64,000 nt of DNA from Planctomycetota bacterium (GCA_003389325.1 QQVE01000068.1:62001-126000); one strand, 5' to 3'; positions 9,717-19,257 are shown, numbered from the stretch's first letter. Made by a program: numbers and translations. Notes: a model not told the origin generated them from the sequence alone.

Positions 9717-11120
9717 ATGGCAACGGATGCAATCACATCGCGGGCGCGCGGCGAGAGCGGGTCCATCCGCGTGCTCATCGTCGACAACGACGCGGCCCAC
9801 GCCGAGGCCGTTTCCGAGAGCCTCGAGCGCGTCGGCTACGCCTGCACGGTCGCCACCAGCGGCCCGCAGGGCATCAAGCTCATCGACGACGAGGACTTCG
9901 ACGTCGTGATCACCGACCTGGTGATGAACGACGTCGACGGGCTGGCGATCCTCAAACACGCCAAGGAAAAGCTGCCCGATGCCGAGGTGATTCTGGTCAC
10001 CGGCCACGGCACGATTCCCTCGGCCGTCAGCGCCATGCAGCAGGGGGCCTTCAACTACCTGCTCAAACCGCTCGACCTGAGCCAACTGCGGGCGGTGACC
10101 GAGAAAGCCTGCGAAAGCCTGCGCCTGCGCCGCCAAAACGCCGAGCTCAACCGGCGGCTCGACGAGCGGTTCGGCTTCGAGGGCGTGATCGGCAGCAGCC
10201 GCCAGATGCACGACGTGATCGACCGCCTGAAACGCATTGCCCCGACCGACGCCAGCGTGCTGATCCAGGGAGCCACCGGCACGGGCAAGGAACTCGTCGC
10301 GCAGGCCATTCATCAGAACAGCCCGCGCAAGAACAAGCCGTTCGTGGCGCTCAACTGCGCGGCGCTGAGCGAGAACATTCTTGAGAGCGAGTTGTTCGGG
10401 CACGTGAAGGGCGCATTTACCGACGCGTCGAGCGATCGGGTCGGCAAGTTCGAGTATGCCAACGGCGGCACGCTGTTTCTGGACGAAGTGGGCGACATGC
10501 CGCTGGCCACGCAGATCAAGTTGCTGCGCGTGCTGGAAAACAGCGAGATCACCCGCGTGGGCTCCAACGAAGGAATCGCCGTCAACGTGCGGATCCTGTC
10601 GGCCACGAATCGCAACCTGGAGGAGTCGATCGAGGCCGGCACGTTCCGTAGCGACCTGTACCATCGCCTGAAAGTGGTGACGATCGACCTGCCGCGGCTG
10701 GTCGACCGGACGCAGGACATCCCGCTGTTGATCGAGCATTTTCTGAAGTACTTTGCCAAGCGGCACAATAAGAAGATCGAGAGCGTCTCGGCGGCCGCGC
10801 GGCGGCGGCTGATGGCCTACGACTGGCCGGGCAACGTGCGGCAACTTCGCAACGTGATCGAAAGCATGGTCGTGGTCGACTTCGACGGCGTGCTCGACGT
10901 CGACGATCTGCCCAGCGAGTTGTCCGACGCGCCCGAGGGCGGCGACGAGCCCCGGGGCGACAGTCTGGCGGCCCTGGTGGGCAAGCCGCTGTCGGAGCTC
11001 GAGCGGCTGTTCATCGCCGAGACCTTGCAGCAAACCGGCGGCAATCGCGAGGCGGCGGCCGAGATGCTGGGCATCGGCCAACGCACGCTGTATCGCAAGA
11101 TCAAGGAATTCCAACTCTGA
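9717..11120 (+). CDS. NtrC-family sigma-54-dependent response regulator
   Basis: A 467-residue bacterial enhancer-binding protein. The receiver domain (about 15-130) has the acceptor Asp in [10 protein letters not shown], Thr in VTGHGT and Lys in LLKPLD. The AAA+ domain has Walker A GATGTGKE near residue 183, an L1 loop reading GAFTDA instead of GAFTGA, Walker [12 protein letters not shown] and the GNVRQLRN sensor II region. A Fis-type helix-turn-helix ends the protein ([20 protein letters not shown]). ATG 9717 is preferred over TTG 9690 because the extra nine residues are not conserved-looking. It probably activates sigma-54 promoters when phosphorylated by the upstream kinase; a near-consensus sigma-54 site lies at 29240 in this window. 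Confidence 0.94.
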   Translation: MATDAITSRARGESGSIRVLIVDNDAAHAEAVSESLERVGYACTVATSGPQGIKLIDDEDFDVVITDLVMNDVDGLAILKHAKEKLPDAEVILVTGHGTIPSAVSAMQQGAFNYLLKPLDLSQLRAVTEKACESLRLRRQNAELNRRLDERFGFEGVIGSSRQMHDVIDRLKRIAPTDASVLIQGATGTGKELVAQAIHQNSPRKNKPFVALNCAALSENILESELFGHVKGAFTDASSDRVGKFEYANGGTLFLDEVGDMPLATQIKLLRVLENSEITRVGSNEGIAVNVRILSATNRNLEESIEAGTFRSDLYHRLKVVTIDLPRLVDRTQDIPLLIEHFLKYFAKRHNKKIESVSAAARRRLMAYDWPGNVRQLRNVIESMVVVDFDGVLDVDDLPSELSDAPEGGDEPRGDSLAALVGKPLSELERLFIAETLQQTGGNREAAAEMLGIGQRTLYRKIKEFQL

Positions 11121-11189
11121 GGCGAACCGCTCTGGCACCCTGGTGCCGGGGCTGCGACGGAGCCGCAGGAAGCGCGAGTTTGTGACCCC

Positions 11190-13058
11190 ATGCCTGACAT
11201 TCGCCAGCTACCGCCCGGCGTGATCAACAAGATCGCCGCCGGCGAAGTGATCGAAAGACCCGCCAGCGTCGTCAAGGAGTTGATGGAGAACGCTGTCGAC
11301 TCGGGCGCCCGCCGCATCGACGTGGCGGTGGAGCAGGGCGGAGTGGAACTGGTACGCGTCAGCGACGACGGCTGCGGGATCGACGCGGTGCAGTTGCCAC
11401 TGGCCGTGGCCAGCCATGCCACCAGCAAGCTGGCCGGCGCCGACGATCTGTTCCGCGTGCAAACGCTCGGCTTTCGCGGCGAGGCCCTGGCTTCGATCGC
11501 CGAAGTGAGCCGCCTGTTGTTGCGCAGCCGCCCGACAGAATCGGACGCCGGGGCCGAGTTGGAAGTGACCGGCGGACACGCAAGCGAGGTGCGCCCCTGC
11601 GGCGCGGCGGTGGGCACGACGGTCGAAGTGCGGCAGTTGTTCTACAACACGCCGGTGCGGCGGAAGTTCCTGCGCACGACACAAACCGAAATGGGACACT
11701 GCGGCGAGGCCTTCACCCGCGTGGCCCTGGCCTATCCGCGCGTGCACTTTTCGCTCAAACACAACGGCCGCTCGATCTACGACCTTCCGCCCACGGGCGA
11801 CTGGCGCGACCGGATCGCCGCGTTTTTCGGGCACGATCTGGCCGCCGACCTGATTCCCGTGTCCAGCGTCGAGGAGCAGGTCACGCTGGCCGGCTACGTG
11901 GCCAGCCCCAGCCACAGCCGCTCGAACGCTCGGCTGCAGTACCTGCTGCTCAACGGCCGGGCCATCCGCGACCGCTCGCTGGGCCATGCCTTGAGCGAGG
12001 CCTTTCGCGGGCTGCTGCTCTCGGGGCGGTACCCGATCGCGTTTCTGCGTATTGAGATGCCGCCGGAGCAGGTGGACGTGAACGTGCACCCCACGAAGCT
12101 GGAAGTGCGTTTTCAGGAGTCGGGCAAGCTGTACGGCCAGTTGCTGGGCACGCTGCGAACGAAGTTCCTGACGACCGATTTGACGGCGCGGTTGCAGCCG
12201 ATCGATTCGTCGGAACCCCAAGCGTCCGTCGATCCACAGCAGGCCGACGCGCTGCGGCGCGAGCTGGTCGATTGGGCCCGCGGCGAGTTGAGCGATCAAA
12301 GCGCGGATGCCGCGGCGGGCGAAGGGCGCAGCAACCAATCGCAATTCGACGAGCAATGGCAGCGGCCGCGGGCGCCGCTGGAGTTGAGCACGCTGGAGCG
12401 GCACTGGAAGCCGGCCGGCACGCGCGAGGCGTCGCCGGCATCGCCCGAGGACGAGTCGTTGCCGCAGGGAGCGCGCTTCTTCCCGCCTGCGGTGGGGGCC
12501 CTGCAATTGCACAATCGGTATTTGGTCACCGAAAGCGACGACGGCATGGTCGTGATCGATCAACACGCGCTGCACGAGCGGATTCTGTACGAGAGCCTGC
12601 GCGAAAAAGTGCTGGCCGGCACGCTCGAGTCGCAGGCGCTGTTGGTGCCCGAGCCGGTGGACCTCACTCCGGCCGAGGCAGCCTGTGCGCTGGAGTCGCG
12701 CGAGGTGCTCAAGCAGTTGGGGCTCACTGTCGAGCCGTTCGGCGGCGATACGGTGCTGGTGTCGAGCTACCCGGCGATGCTGGCGAACTTTCGCCCGGCC
12801 GAGGTGCTGCGCGATCTGGTCGACCAGATTCTTTCCGGCGGCAAGCAGCCCGACCGGCGCGACATGGTCGATTCGCTGTTGCACATGATTTCCTGCAAGG
12901 CGGCGATCAAGGCGGGCGACCGTCTGACGCCGGATGAGGTGGCCGCGTTGGTCGAGCAGCGGCATCTGGCCCACGACACGCATCACTGCCCGCACGGGCG
13001 GCCGACGGCGCTGTTTTTCAGCCGCGACGAGTTGGATCGGCAGTTTATGCGAACGTGA
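11190..13058 (+). CDS. mutL: DNA mismatch repair protein MutL (endonuclease type)
   Basis: A 622-residue mismatch-repair mediator. The GHKL ATPase domain has VVKELMENAVDSGA near residue 28, DDGCGI, and TLGFRGEALASIAEVS. The C-terminal domain has the nuclease motif DQHALHERILYE at about 457, fitting DQHA(x)2E(x)4E, plus SCKAAIKAGD near 567 and CPHGRP near 600. The metal-binding motif means this MutL should nick the new strand itself, as in bacteria without MutH. A low-complexity linker spans about 340-420. There is no partner mutS in the window. Confidence 0.97.
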   Translation: MPDIRQLPPGVINKIAAGEVIERPASVVKELMENAVDSGARRIDVAVEQGGVELVRVSDDGCGIDAVQLPLAVASHATSKLAGADDLFRVQTLGFRGEALASIAEVSRLLLRSRPTESDAGAELEVTGGHASEVRPCGAAVGTTVEVRQLFYNTPVRRKFLRTTQTEMGHCGEAFTRVALAYPRVHFSLKHNGRSIYDLPPTGDWRDRIAAFFGHDLAADLIPVSSVEEQVTLAGYVASPSHSRSNARLQYLLLNGRAIRDRSLGHALSEAFRGLLLSGRYPIAFLRIEMPPEQVDVNVHPTKLEVRFQESGKLYGQLLGTLRTKFLTTDLTARLQPIDSSEPQASVDPQQADALRRELVDWARGELSDQSADAAAGEGRSNQSQFDEQWQRPRAPLELSTLERHWKPAGTREASPASPEDESLPQGARFFPPAVGALQLHNRYLVTESDDGMVVIDQHALHERILYESLREKVLAGTLESQALLVPEPVDLTPAEAACALESREVLKQLGLTVEPFGGDTVLVSSYPAMLANFRPAEVLRDLVDQILSGGKQPDRRDMVDSLLHMISCKAAIKAGDRLTPDEVAALVEQRHLAHDTHHCPHGRPTALFFSRDELDRQFMRT

Positions 13059-13214
13059 CGGGGGCGGGGCGGGAGTGCTGCGGGTGATGCTTCTAGCGGT
13101 GAACGGCGTCGCGGCAAAACGGCAATAACGGCACACGGGAAGACGCGTCGTCGCCGCTGGCTCCGGCTAAACGGTGGAGCATTTGGCGGCATAACATCTC
13201 GGCGGCGGTGCGGT

Positions 13215-13220
13215 TATAAT
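13215..13220 (+). promoter_or_regulatory. Putative -10 box for aroD-aroE
   Basis: A perfect TATAAT 43 nt upstream of the ATG at 13263. No matching -35 hexamer is seen at 16-18 nt, a pattern repeated at several genes in this window. Confidence 0.4.
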
Positions 13221-13262
13221 CGGATATTCTTTGGGTTCGACGTCTCGTAATCCGTAATCAGC

Positions 13263-14750
13263 ATGATCTGCGTTAGCATTGCCCGTGGCCGCCACCGTCA
13301 CATGATCGCCGAGCACCGGCACCTGGTGCAGCAGGGCGCCAAGATGGTGGAGCTGCGGCTGGACTACATCAACGGCGAGGTGAATCTGCGTCGGTTGCTC
13401 ACCGACCGGCCGTGCCCGGTCGTGGTGACCTGTCGCCGCCAGCGCGACGGGGGAAAGTGGCCCGGCACCGAAGAGCAGCGGTTGATGCTGTTGCGCAGCG
13501 CGATCGCCGAAGGCGTGGAGTACGTCGACCTGGAAGACGACATCGCCGCTTCGATTCCGCGCTATGGAAAGACGAAGCGGATCGTCAGCCTGCACGACTA
13601 CCGCAAGATGCCCGAGAACCTGGCCGAGACGCATGCCCGGCTGGCGGCGCTCGATGCCGACATCGTCAAGCTGGCGGCCATGGCCAACAGCTCGCACGAC
13701 AATCTGCGGATGCTCGAACTGATTCGCGACAGCGACGTGCCCACGGTCGGCATCTGCATGGGCGACATCGGCACGCCGTCGCGGATTCTGGCCGGCAAGT
13801 TCGGCGCGCCCTTCACGTTTGCCACGTTCCATCACGAGCGAACGCTTGCGCCCGGGCAGCTCAGCTTCCAGCAGATGACCGACGTGTACCACTACGAGCG
13901 GATCAACGCCGACACGACGGTGTTTGGCGTGATCGGCGATCCGATTGCCCATAGCCTCAGTCCGATCGTGCACAACGCGGCGTTCGCGCGGCGCGACATC
14001 AACGCCGTGTACGTTCCGTTTCGCGTGCCGCGGGAACACCTGTCGCAGTTTCTTGCCGACGCCCCGGCCCTGGGCATCAAGGGCTTGAGCGTGACCATTC
14101 CGCACAAGGAAACGGTGATCAAGAAGCTCGACGACACCGACGAGAGCATGAGCGGCATCGGTGCGGCCAACACGTTGCTGTTCGAGAACGGGAAGATCGT
14201 CGGCTACAACACCGACTATCGGGCGGCGCTGGGCAGTTTGAAGCCGGTGGTGGAAGAGCACCCGGGATTGCGGGGCGACCTGGCCAAGCACACGGTGCTG
14301 GTACTGGGGGCCGGCGGCGCGGCCAAGGCCATTGCCTATGGGCTTAAGCAAATGGGGGCCGACGTGGTGATTGCCGGGCGCACGGCTCAGCGTGCCCAGC
14401 AGCTTGCCAAGGCGCTCGACTGCCGCACGGTCGACTGGGCCAACCGCTACTCGCTGAATCCCGACGTGCTGGTCAATTGCACGCCGGTCGGCATGCACCC
14501 CAACGTCGACGCCACGCCCTACGACAAGCATCACCTGCGCCCCGCCATGGTCGTGTTCGACACGGTTTACAATCCCGAGAACACGCTGCTGCTCAAAGAC
14601 GCGCGCAGCCAAAGCTGCACGGTCGTCAGCGGCGTGGAGATGTTCGTGCGGCAGGCGTGTTTGCAGTTCCAGCAGTTCACCGGCGAGGAAGCGCCGGCGG
14701 ATTTGATGCGCGACGTGCTGAAGCGGGCCATCGGCCCGGCGCGGTATTGA
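13263..14750 (+). CDS. aroDE: Fused 3-dehydroquinate dehydratase (type I) and shikimate dehydrogenase
   Basis: A 495-residue bifunctional enzyme for consecutive shikimate pathway steps. Residues 1 to about 215 are a type I dehydroquinase barrel with the general-base His111 (SLHDYRK) and the Schiff-base Lys136 (DIVKLAAMA). Residues from about 218 are shikimate dehydrogenase: GDPIAHSLSP, the catalytic Lys in IPHKE, NTDYRAAL, the NADP loop LVLGAGGAAKAI near 346 and CTPVGMHP. The same domain order is known in plants and some bacteria. Fusion should favour channelling of dehydroshikimate. aroK follows, separated by a palindromic repeat. Confidence 0.95.
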   Translation: MICVSIARGRHRHMIAEHRHLVQQGAKMVELRLDYINGEVNLRRLLTDRPCPVVVTCRRQRDGGKWPGTEEQRLMLLRSAIAEGVEYVDLEDDIAASIPRYGKTKRIVSLHDYRKMPENLAETHARLAALDADIVKLAAMANSSHDNLRMLELIRDSDVPTVGICMGDIGTPSRILAGKFGAPFTFATFHHERTLAPGQLSFQQMTDVYHYERINADTTVFGVIGDPIAHSLSPIVHNAAFARRDINAVYVPFRVPREHLSQFLADAPALGIKGLSVTIPHKETVIKKLDDTDESMSGIGAANTLLFENGKIVGYNTDYRAALGSLKPVVEEHPGLRGDLAKHTVLVLGAGGAAKAIAYGLKQMGADVVIAGRTAQRAQQLAKALDCRTVDWANRYSLNPDVLVNCTPVGMHPNVDATPYDKHHLRPAMVVFDTVYNPENTLLLKDARSQSCTVVSGVEMFVRQACLQFQQFTGEEAPADLMRDVLKRAIGPARY

Positions 14751-14756
14751 CGGGCA

Positions 14757-14861
14757 AAAGGGATTAGGGATTGGGGACTAGGGGTTAGAATTCGGTCCCA
14801 ATCCCCTGCGGCGGCGTCGGGCTGTCGTCCTAATCCCTACCCCCCAACCCCTAATCCCTTT
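14757..14861 (+). repeat. G-rich palindromic repeat, copy 1 (between aroDE and aroK)
   Basis: A 20-bp left arm (14757-14776) and right arm (14842-14861) are inverted repeats with one mismatch. The left half holds four G-runs of 3-4 bases (14760-14784) with 3-4-nt loops, a good G-quadruplex pattern; the right arm has the matching C-runs. The core AGGGGTTAGAATTCGG is shared with copy 2 at 15370. It fills the entire aroDE-aroK gap. Confidence 0.75.
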
Positions 14862-14869
14862 CGTCCGCC

Positions 14870-15391
14870 ATGAACGTCGTCTTGATCGGCCTTCGCGGCA
14901 CAGGCAAGAGCACGGTGGCGCAGCTCGTGGCCCAGCGGCTGGGCTGGCCGTGGTTCGATGCCGACGCGTTGATCGAAGCTCGGGCCGGCAAGTCGATCGC
15001 CCAAATCTTTGCCGACGACGGGGAGCCCGCGTTTCGCGACTTCGAAAGCCAGGTGGTGGCCGACCTGGCCGCGCGCGTCTCGGCCGTGCTGGCGCTGGGG
15101 GGCGGAGCCATCGTGCGCGAAGAGAACCGCCAGGCGCTCGCTCGGCAGGGCCGGGTGGTGTGGCTGACCGCGTCGCCCGAGACGCTCTGGAAACGGATCC
15201 AGGCCGACCAGACGACCGCGGGGCGGCGCCCCAACCTGTCGGCCACCGGCGGCATAAACGAGATCATCGCTACGCTCGACGCCCGCCGCGAGATTTATCG
15301 GCAGAGTGCCGAGCTCGAAGTCGACACCGAGGGAAAGACACCCGAGCAGGTAGCCGACGCTATTGTTGAGGGGTTAGGAATCGGGGGTTAG
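14870..15391 (+). CDS. aroK: Shikimate kinase
   Basis: A 173-residue kinase phosphorylating shikimate at O3. The P-loop is GLRGTGKST at residues 7-15. The shikimate-binding Asp lies in WFDADALIE, followed by AFRDFESQVV, GGGAIVREENR and the lid Arg region near 120-125. It sits 119 bp after the fused aroDE, so three steps of one pathway are adjacent. Its last codons and TAG stop (15389-15391) fall inside copy 2 of the G-rich repeat, so the terminal residues (GLGIGG) are repeat-encoded. Confidence 0.95.
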   Translation: MNVVLIGLRGTGKSTVAQLVAQRLGWPWFDADALIEARAGKSIAQIFADDGEPAFRDFESQVVADLAARVSAVLALGGGAIVREENRQALARQGRVVWLTASPETLWKRIQADQTTAGRRPNLSATGGINEIIATLDARREIYRQSAELEVDTEGKTPEQVADAIVEGLGIGG

Positions 15392-15473
15392 GGGTTAGAA
15401 TTCGGCCTCAATCCCACGCGGGGGCACTGGGCCTTCGTCCCTGACCCCTGGTCCCTAACCCCCAATCGCACCC
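15370..15473 (+). repeat. G-rich palindromic repeat, copy 2 (between aroK and prepilin peptidase)
   Basis: The same family as 14757-14861. It shares the core AGGGGTTAGAATTCGG and then CAATCCC, with G-runs on the left and a C-rich right arm (15455-15473). It overlaps the end of aroK and reaches the start of the next gene. Confidence 0.7.
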
Positions 15474-16757
15474 TTGAACGTCCTGCTCGCCATGCCGCTG
15501 CCCGCCAGGTTGGCCGCGCTGTTTGTCGTCGGCGTGCTGGCCGGTGCCGTGGTCAACTGGCTGGTGGACGTGCTGGCCTGGGAACAGCGCTCGGTGAGTC
15601 CCTGGACGCCGCGACGCGACGGACGCCTACGACGCTGGGGAGACTACGTGCCGGTGGTGGGATGGTTCCTGTTGCGGCGCGAGGCGGCGTCCGACGGGCG
15701 CTGGTTCTGGATCCGTCCCCTGGGCGTCGAGTTGTTCACCGGCGCGGCGCTGGCGGCGCTCTACTGGTGGGAAACGCAGCACGCGGTGCGCCTGCCGCCG
15801 TTGCCGTTTGCCGTCGCCCCGGCAGCAGACTTTCTGACCGACCAGTTGGTGCTGGCCGCGCATGTGCGGTTTGCCGGTCATGCATTGCTGGTCGTCCTGA
15901 TGCTGGCCGCCTCGCTGATCGATCTGGATGAGCAGACGATTCCCGACTCGATCACCGTCGGCGGCGCGAGCCTCGGGCTGGTGCTGGCGGCTGGATATCC
16001 CTGGAGCCTGCTGCCCGAAGCCTATTGGCAGCATCAAGGAGTTGTGTACGAAGCGTTTCTCACGCTGGCTTCACCGACCGCCTGGCCGGCGCGGTTGGAC
16101 GGCTTGCCGGCGCTGGGGGGCTTGGGGGTGGCGTTGTTCTGCTGGACGTTGTGGTGCGGGGGACTGATGCCGCGCTACTGGAACACCAGCCGGGGCTACC
16201 CGGTGGCGGCGCGCGTCTTCATGCGGCATCTGTTGCGCTACCCGATCACGTTTCTACTGCTGGTGATGTGGCTGGCCGGCAGCGGGGCAATCGCGCTCGT
16301 GGCCTGGCGCGGCGGCGCGGCGCATTGGGCGGCGCTCGTGAGCAGCCTAGTGGGGCTGGCGGCCGGCGGCGGCATCATTTGGGCGGTGCGCAACATCGGC
16401 GGCCGCGTGCTGGACAAGGAAGCGATGGGCTTTGGCGACGTGACGCTGATGGCGATGATCGGAGTCTTTCTCGGCTGGCAAGCCTGTCTGATCGTGTTCT
16501 TCGTGGCTCCGTTCTTCGGCCTGCTGTTCGCCGTGGGCAGTTGGGTCGTGCACCGCGAACGGGCAATCCCCTACGGGCCGTTTCTCTGCCTGGGGGCAGT
16601 GACCGTGATGCTCTACTGGCCGGCGTGCTGGGACCGCGTGCGCGACTTCTTCGACCTGTGGTGGCTCGTGCCGGCCATGATCGCCGGCTGCCTGGTGATG
16701 CTGGGCGTGCTGCTGTGGCTGTTTCGGCTGGCCGGCCAGGCCCTCGGGCATGAGTAA
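15474..16757 (+). CDS. Type IV prepilin peptidase-like (A24) membrane aspartyl protease
   Basis: A 427-residue polytopic membrane protein. The two aspartate motifs of the A24 family are present: LIDLDEQTIPD near residue 147 and AMGFGDVTLMAM near 317. The N-terminal part keeps the prepilin-peptidase layout (LVDVLAW, WGDYVPVVGWF, RPLGVELFTG) but has no CxxC pairs, which methylating/zinc-binding relatives carry. About 130 extra residues with added membrane segments lie between the two Asp motifs, making it longer than usual (about 250-290). It probably processes pilin or pseudopilin leaders. TTG 15474 or ATG 15492 could be the start. Confidence 0.85.
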   Translation: MNVLLAMPLPARLAALFVVGVLAGAVVNWLVDVLAWEQRSVSPWTPRRDGRLRRWGDYVPVVGWFLLRREAASDGRWFWIRPLGVELFTGAALAALYWWETQHAVRLPPLPFAVAPAADFLTDQLVLAAHVRFAGHALLVVLMLAASLIDLDEQTIPDSITVGGASLGLVLAAGYPWSLLPEAYWQHQGVVYEAFLTLASPTAWPARLDGLPALGGLGVALFCWTLWCGGLMPRYWNTSRGYPVAARVFMRHLLRYPITFLLLVMWLAGSGAIALVAWRGGAAHWAALVSSLVGLAAGGGIIWAVRNIGGRVLDKEAMGFGDVTLMAMIGVFLGWQACLIVFFVAPFFGLLFAVGSWVVHRERAIPYGPFLCLGAVTVMLYWPACWDRVRDFFDLWWLVPAMIAGCLVMLGVLLWLFRLAGQALGHE

Positions 16758-16833
16758 AGTCCGCCGCCGGACGCCCGTGGGCGGGCTACACTTTCAGAGT
16801 GCCGCCTGACGTCGTGTCGGACCAGGAGATCCC

Positions 16834-17337
16834 ATGTTGTTTGCCCGCACGCTTAGCGATCCCTTCGGTGCCCAGCGCGAGGCGCTCGTGCGGGGGCGGT
16901 ACGGGGTGATCGAAACGGCCGCAGGACGCCTGCAGGCGATTCACGTGCGGTGCTGGCCCAAGATCGTCTCGGCGCTCGATGCCGAGTGGTTTGGCCGCCG
17001 GCGGCACGACTCGCAACCCGGCGATCGTTGCCTGTGGTTCTACAACCAGCCGCGGCGGTTTCCCAACTATCTGGCGCTGGTCTACGCCGTGTCCGACCGC
17101 GACACGAGCTTTGCCACCTTTCGCCGCGCCGCCGAGGTGCTCGATGAGGTGGCCCGGGCGAAGCAAATCGATGCCATTCTGTGCGACGCCTGGAACGAGC
17201 GGATCTCGGCGCGGCTGCTGGCACGCTGGGGCTGGGAGCCGCACAAGCCGCAGCGCTGGCATCGCAACTACATCAAGCGGTTCTACGGCGTCTACCCGCC
17301 GGCACGCAGCCAAGAGCATGCGGTCGCCGCCTGCTAG
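16834..17337 (+). CDS. Hypothetical protein with GNAT-like C-terminus
   Basis: A 167-residue protein. ATG 16834 follows AGGAGATCCC. The C-terminal half reads like the end of an N-acetyltransferase fold: an AKQIDAILCDAWNERISARL helix-strand region, then RWGWEPHKPQRWHRNYIKRF, similar to the N-x-x-S-x-x-L-x-x-x-GW pattern of GNAT enzymes. The acetyl-CoA P-loop motif is not clear, so the fold is a tentative call. The neighbours are unrelated. Confidence 0.7.
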   Translation: MLFARTLSDPFGAQREALVRGRYGVIETAAGRLQAIHVRCWPKIVSALDAEWFGRRRHDSQPGDRCLWFYNQPRRFPNYLALVYAVSDRDTSFATFRRAAEVLDEVARAKQIDAILCDAWNERISARLLARWGWEPHKPQRWHRNYIKRFYGVYPPARSQEHAVAAC

Positions 17338-17559
17338 CGACCACGGTAACTTCGAGCCCCGTGCCCACGCCCCGCTGGCAGCCACGGCGAAACTGGTCTT
17401 GCGGCGCCGCGCAGAGGGCACTACGATCCGGCCCTTGTCATATTGCGCCTTTCGATCGGCAGCGCTGTTTTTCGAGTAGGTTCCGCGCGACGTGTCTTCC
17501 CGAGATGCCCGCGCGCCCATCGCGGACGTTCGTTCCAGTTTGCTTTGAGGAGACCGAGC

Positions 17560-18387
17560 ATGCGGTTCGTCGCGCAGACGAGCTCGCTGATGTTGCTCTT
17601 TCTGCCAGTCCTGTGGGGCTGCGCAGATAACTCCTTTGCGCTGAAACAGCAAACGCAATCGCTGCAGCAACAACAGGTGGCCCTGCAGCAGCGCAACCAG
17701 GAACTGCAAAGCCGAGCCGCCACGCTGGATCGCGACAACCAGGATCTCGAGGCGCTGCTCGCCCAGACGCGTCAGCAGAGTAAGGTGGTCGAAGATCAAT
17801 TGGCCGCCGTGCGCGAGCAACTGATGACCGCCTCGGCACAGTTGTCGCAGTTGCGCGACGAGAAGCAGCTCACGCAAAAGCAGACTGAAGCGCTGATGGC
17901 CTCAGTCCGCCGCCGCGCGGGCGCTCAGATCACGGCCAACAACAGCCTGCAGAAGAATCTGCCCACACTGAACCTGCCCGGCGTCGAAGTGCGGGCCGAC
18001 GGCGACGTGGTGCGCGTCGAGCTGCCGGCCGACAAGCTCTTTCAAGGGGATTCGGTCGTGTTGCAGCCGGTCGCCAGCGCCCTGTTGGATACCGTTGCCC
18101 TTGAAATCGCGCGGACGTACCCGAATCAGCAGATCGGTATCGAAGGCCATACCAGCAACGACGTCGTGCGCACGCCCGGCGTCGGCGATCACGTGCAGCT
18201 CTCTACGGCCCGGGCCGCGGCCGTGTACCAGTTTCTGGTCGCTCGCGGGCAGATTCCCGCCAACCGGCTGATGGTCGTGGGGCACGGCGCCGGGCACCCG
18301 GTGGTGTCGAACGCCACGGCGGCGGGCAAGGCTCGCAACAGCCGCGTGGAACTGGTGGTCTACCCGGAATCGCCCAGCGGGCAGTAG
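17560..18387 (+). CDS. OmpA-family lipoprotein
   Basis: A 275-residue envelope lipoprotein. ATG 17560 is preceded by GAGGAGA. The signal peptide ends in the lipobox LPVLWGC (Cys at 21). A glutamine-rich coiled coil spans about 28-120 ([16 protein letters not shown]). The C-terminal 120 residues are an OmpA-like peptidoglycan-binding domain with [12 protein letters not shown] and [14 protein letters not shown], ending in [10 protein letters not shown]. It should tether an outer membrane to the cell wall. The longer frame from 17443 is rejected because it removes the signal peptide from the N-terminus. Confidence 0.9.
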   Translation: MRFVAQTSSLMLLFLPVLWGCADNSFALKQQTQSLQQQQVALQQRNQELQSRAATLDRDNQDLEALLAQTRQQSKVVEDQLAAVREQLMTASAQLSQLRDEKQLTQKQTEALMASVRRRAGAQITANNSLQKNLPTLNLPGVEVRADGDVVRVELPADKLFQGDSVVLQPVASALLDTVALEIARTYPNQQIGIEGHTSNDVVRTPGVGDHVQLSTARAAAVYQFLVARGQIPANRLMVVGHGAGHPVVSNATAAGKARNSRVELVVYPESPSGQ

Positions 18388-18412
18388 CTCCCCCGGCGGG
18401 CACTTCCGACGG

Positions 18413-18418
18413 TATAAT
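18413..18418 (+). promoter_or_regulatory. Putative -10 box for hisH
   Basis: A perfect TATAAT 91 nt upstream of the hisH start; no convincing -35. Confidence 0.35.
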
Positions 18419-18508
18419 GGCCCGTTTCGTGAACCCGCCCCGGGGACGGTTTGTCCACCGACTGTCCCCCAAGCTGCTTGGCTCCCACCGCGCGAGACGT
18501 TTCGGCCC

Positions 18509-19114
18509 ATGATCGCGATCATCGACTACCAGATGGGCAACCTGCGGAGCGTTCAAAAGGGCTTCGAGAAAGTCGGCCACCAGGCCGTCGTGACCAGCGA
18601 TCCGGGTGAGTTAATCGAGGCCGAAAAGGTCGTCTTGCCCGGCGTGGGCGCCTTCGAGGACGCCATGGCCGAGCTGCGGCGTCGCGAGCTGGTCGAGCCA
18701 ATCCGCACGTTGATCGACTCGGGCAAGCCGTTTCTGGGCATCTGCCTGGGGCTGCAGTTGCTGTTCGACGTGGGCTACGAAGACGGCAAGCACGAGGGGC
18801 TGGGCATCCTGCGCGGCGAGGTCGTGCGGTTCGACGTGCCGCACGGGTACAAGGTGCCGCACATGGGCTGGAACCAGTTGCGCATCCGCCGGCCCGCGCC
18901 GATTCTTGCAGGGCTCGAGGACGGCGTGCATTGCTACTTCGTCCACTCGTACCACGTCGTGCCCGCCGATCCCGAAGTGATCGCCACCGAGACCGACTAT
19001 CCCACGCCGTTCTGTTCGATGATCTGGCGCGACAACTTGTACGCCACGCAGTTTCACCCCGAGAAAAGCCAACGCGACGGGCTGCAGATTCTGAAGAACT
19101 TCGCGGAGTTGTAG
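18509..19114 (+). CDS. hisH: Imidazole glycerol phosphate synthase, glutamine amidotransferase subunit
   Basis: A 201-residue class I glutaminase that delivers ammonia to HisF in histidine synthesis. The nucleophile Cys79 lies in [12 protein letters not shown], and the catalytic His183-Glu185 in [21 protein letters not shown] at the N-terminus and VHSYHVVP are typical. The length matches the family. hisF is not next to it, so the his genes are dispersed here. Confidence 0.97.
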   Translation: MIAIIDYQMGNLRSVQKGFEKVGHQAVVTSDPGELIEAEKVVLPGVGAFEDAMAELRRRELVEPIRTLIDSGKPFLGICLGLQLLFDVGYEDGKHEGLGILRGEVVRFDVPHGYKVPHMGWNQLRIRRPAPILAGLEDGVHCYFVHSYHVVPADPEVIATETDYPTPFCSMIWRDNLYATQFHPEKSQRDGLQILKNFAEL

Positions 19115-19257
19115 TGCAACTCGATGGCTCGGACACGGGCCCAAAGCGCAAGTGATGGGCGCTATGGTGAGTCTCTAGACTACTCGACCCTCGCTCGCGC
19201 TTCGGGCTGGTGTTCGTCGCTTCGCGTCGGAGGCCACGGGGGCTACCCGTCGCGTTC

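Noticed and set aside
13230-13262. tRNA T-arm-like GGTTCGAC
   Set aside because: No acceptor, D or anticodon stem can be built around it and no pairing partner follows.
19188-19225. CCCTCGCTCGCGCTTCGGGC element before polA, resembling a dispersed planctomycete intergenic repeat
   Set aside because: Only one copy was noticed in the window and the resemblance is from memory, so it is not annotated as a repeat.
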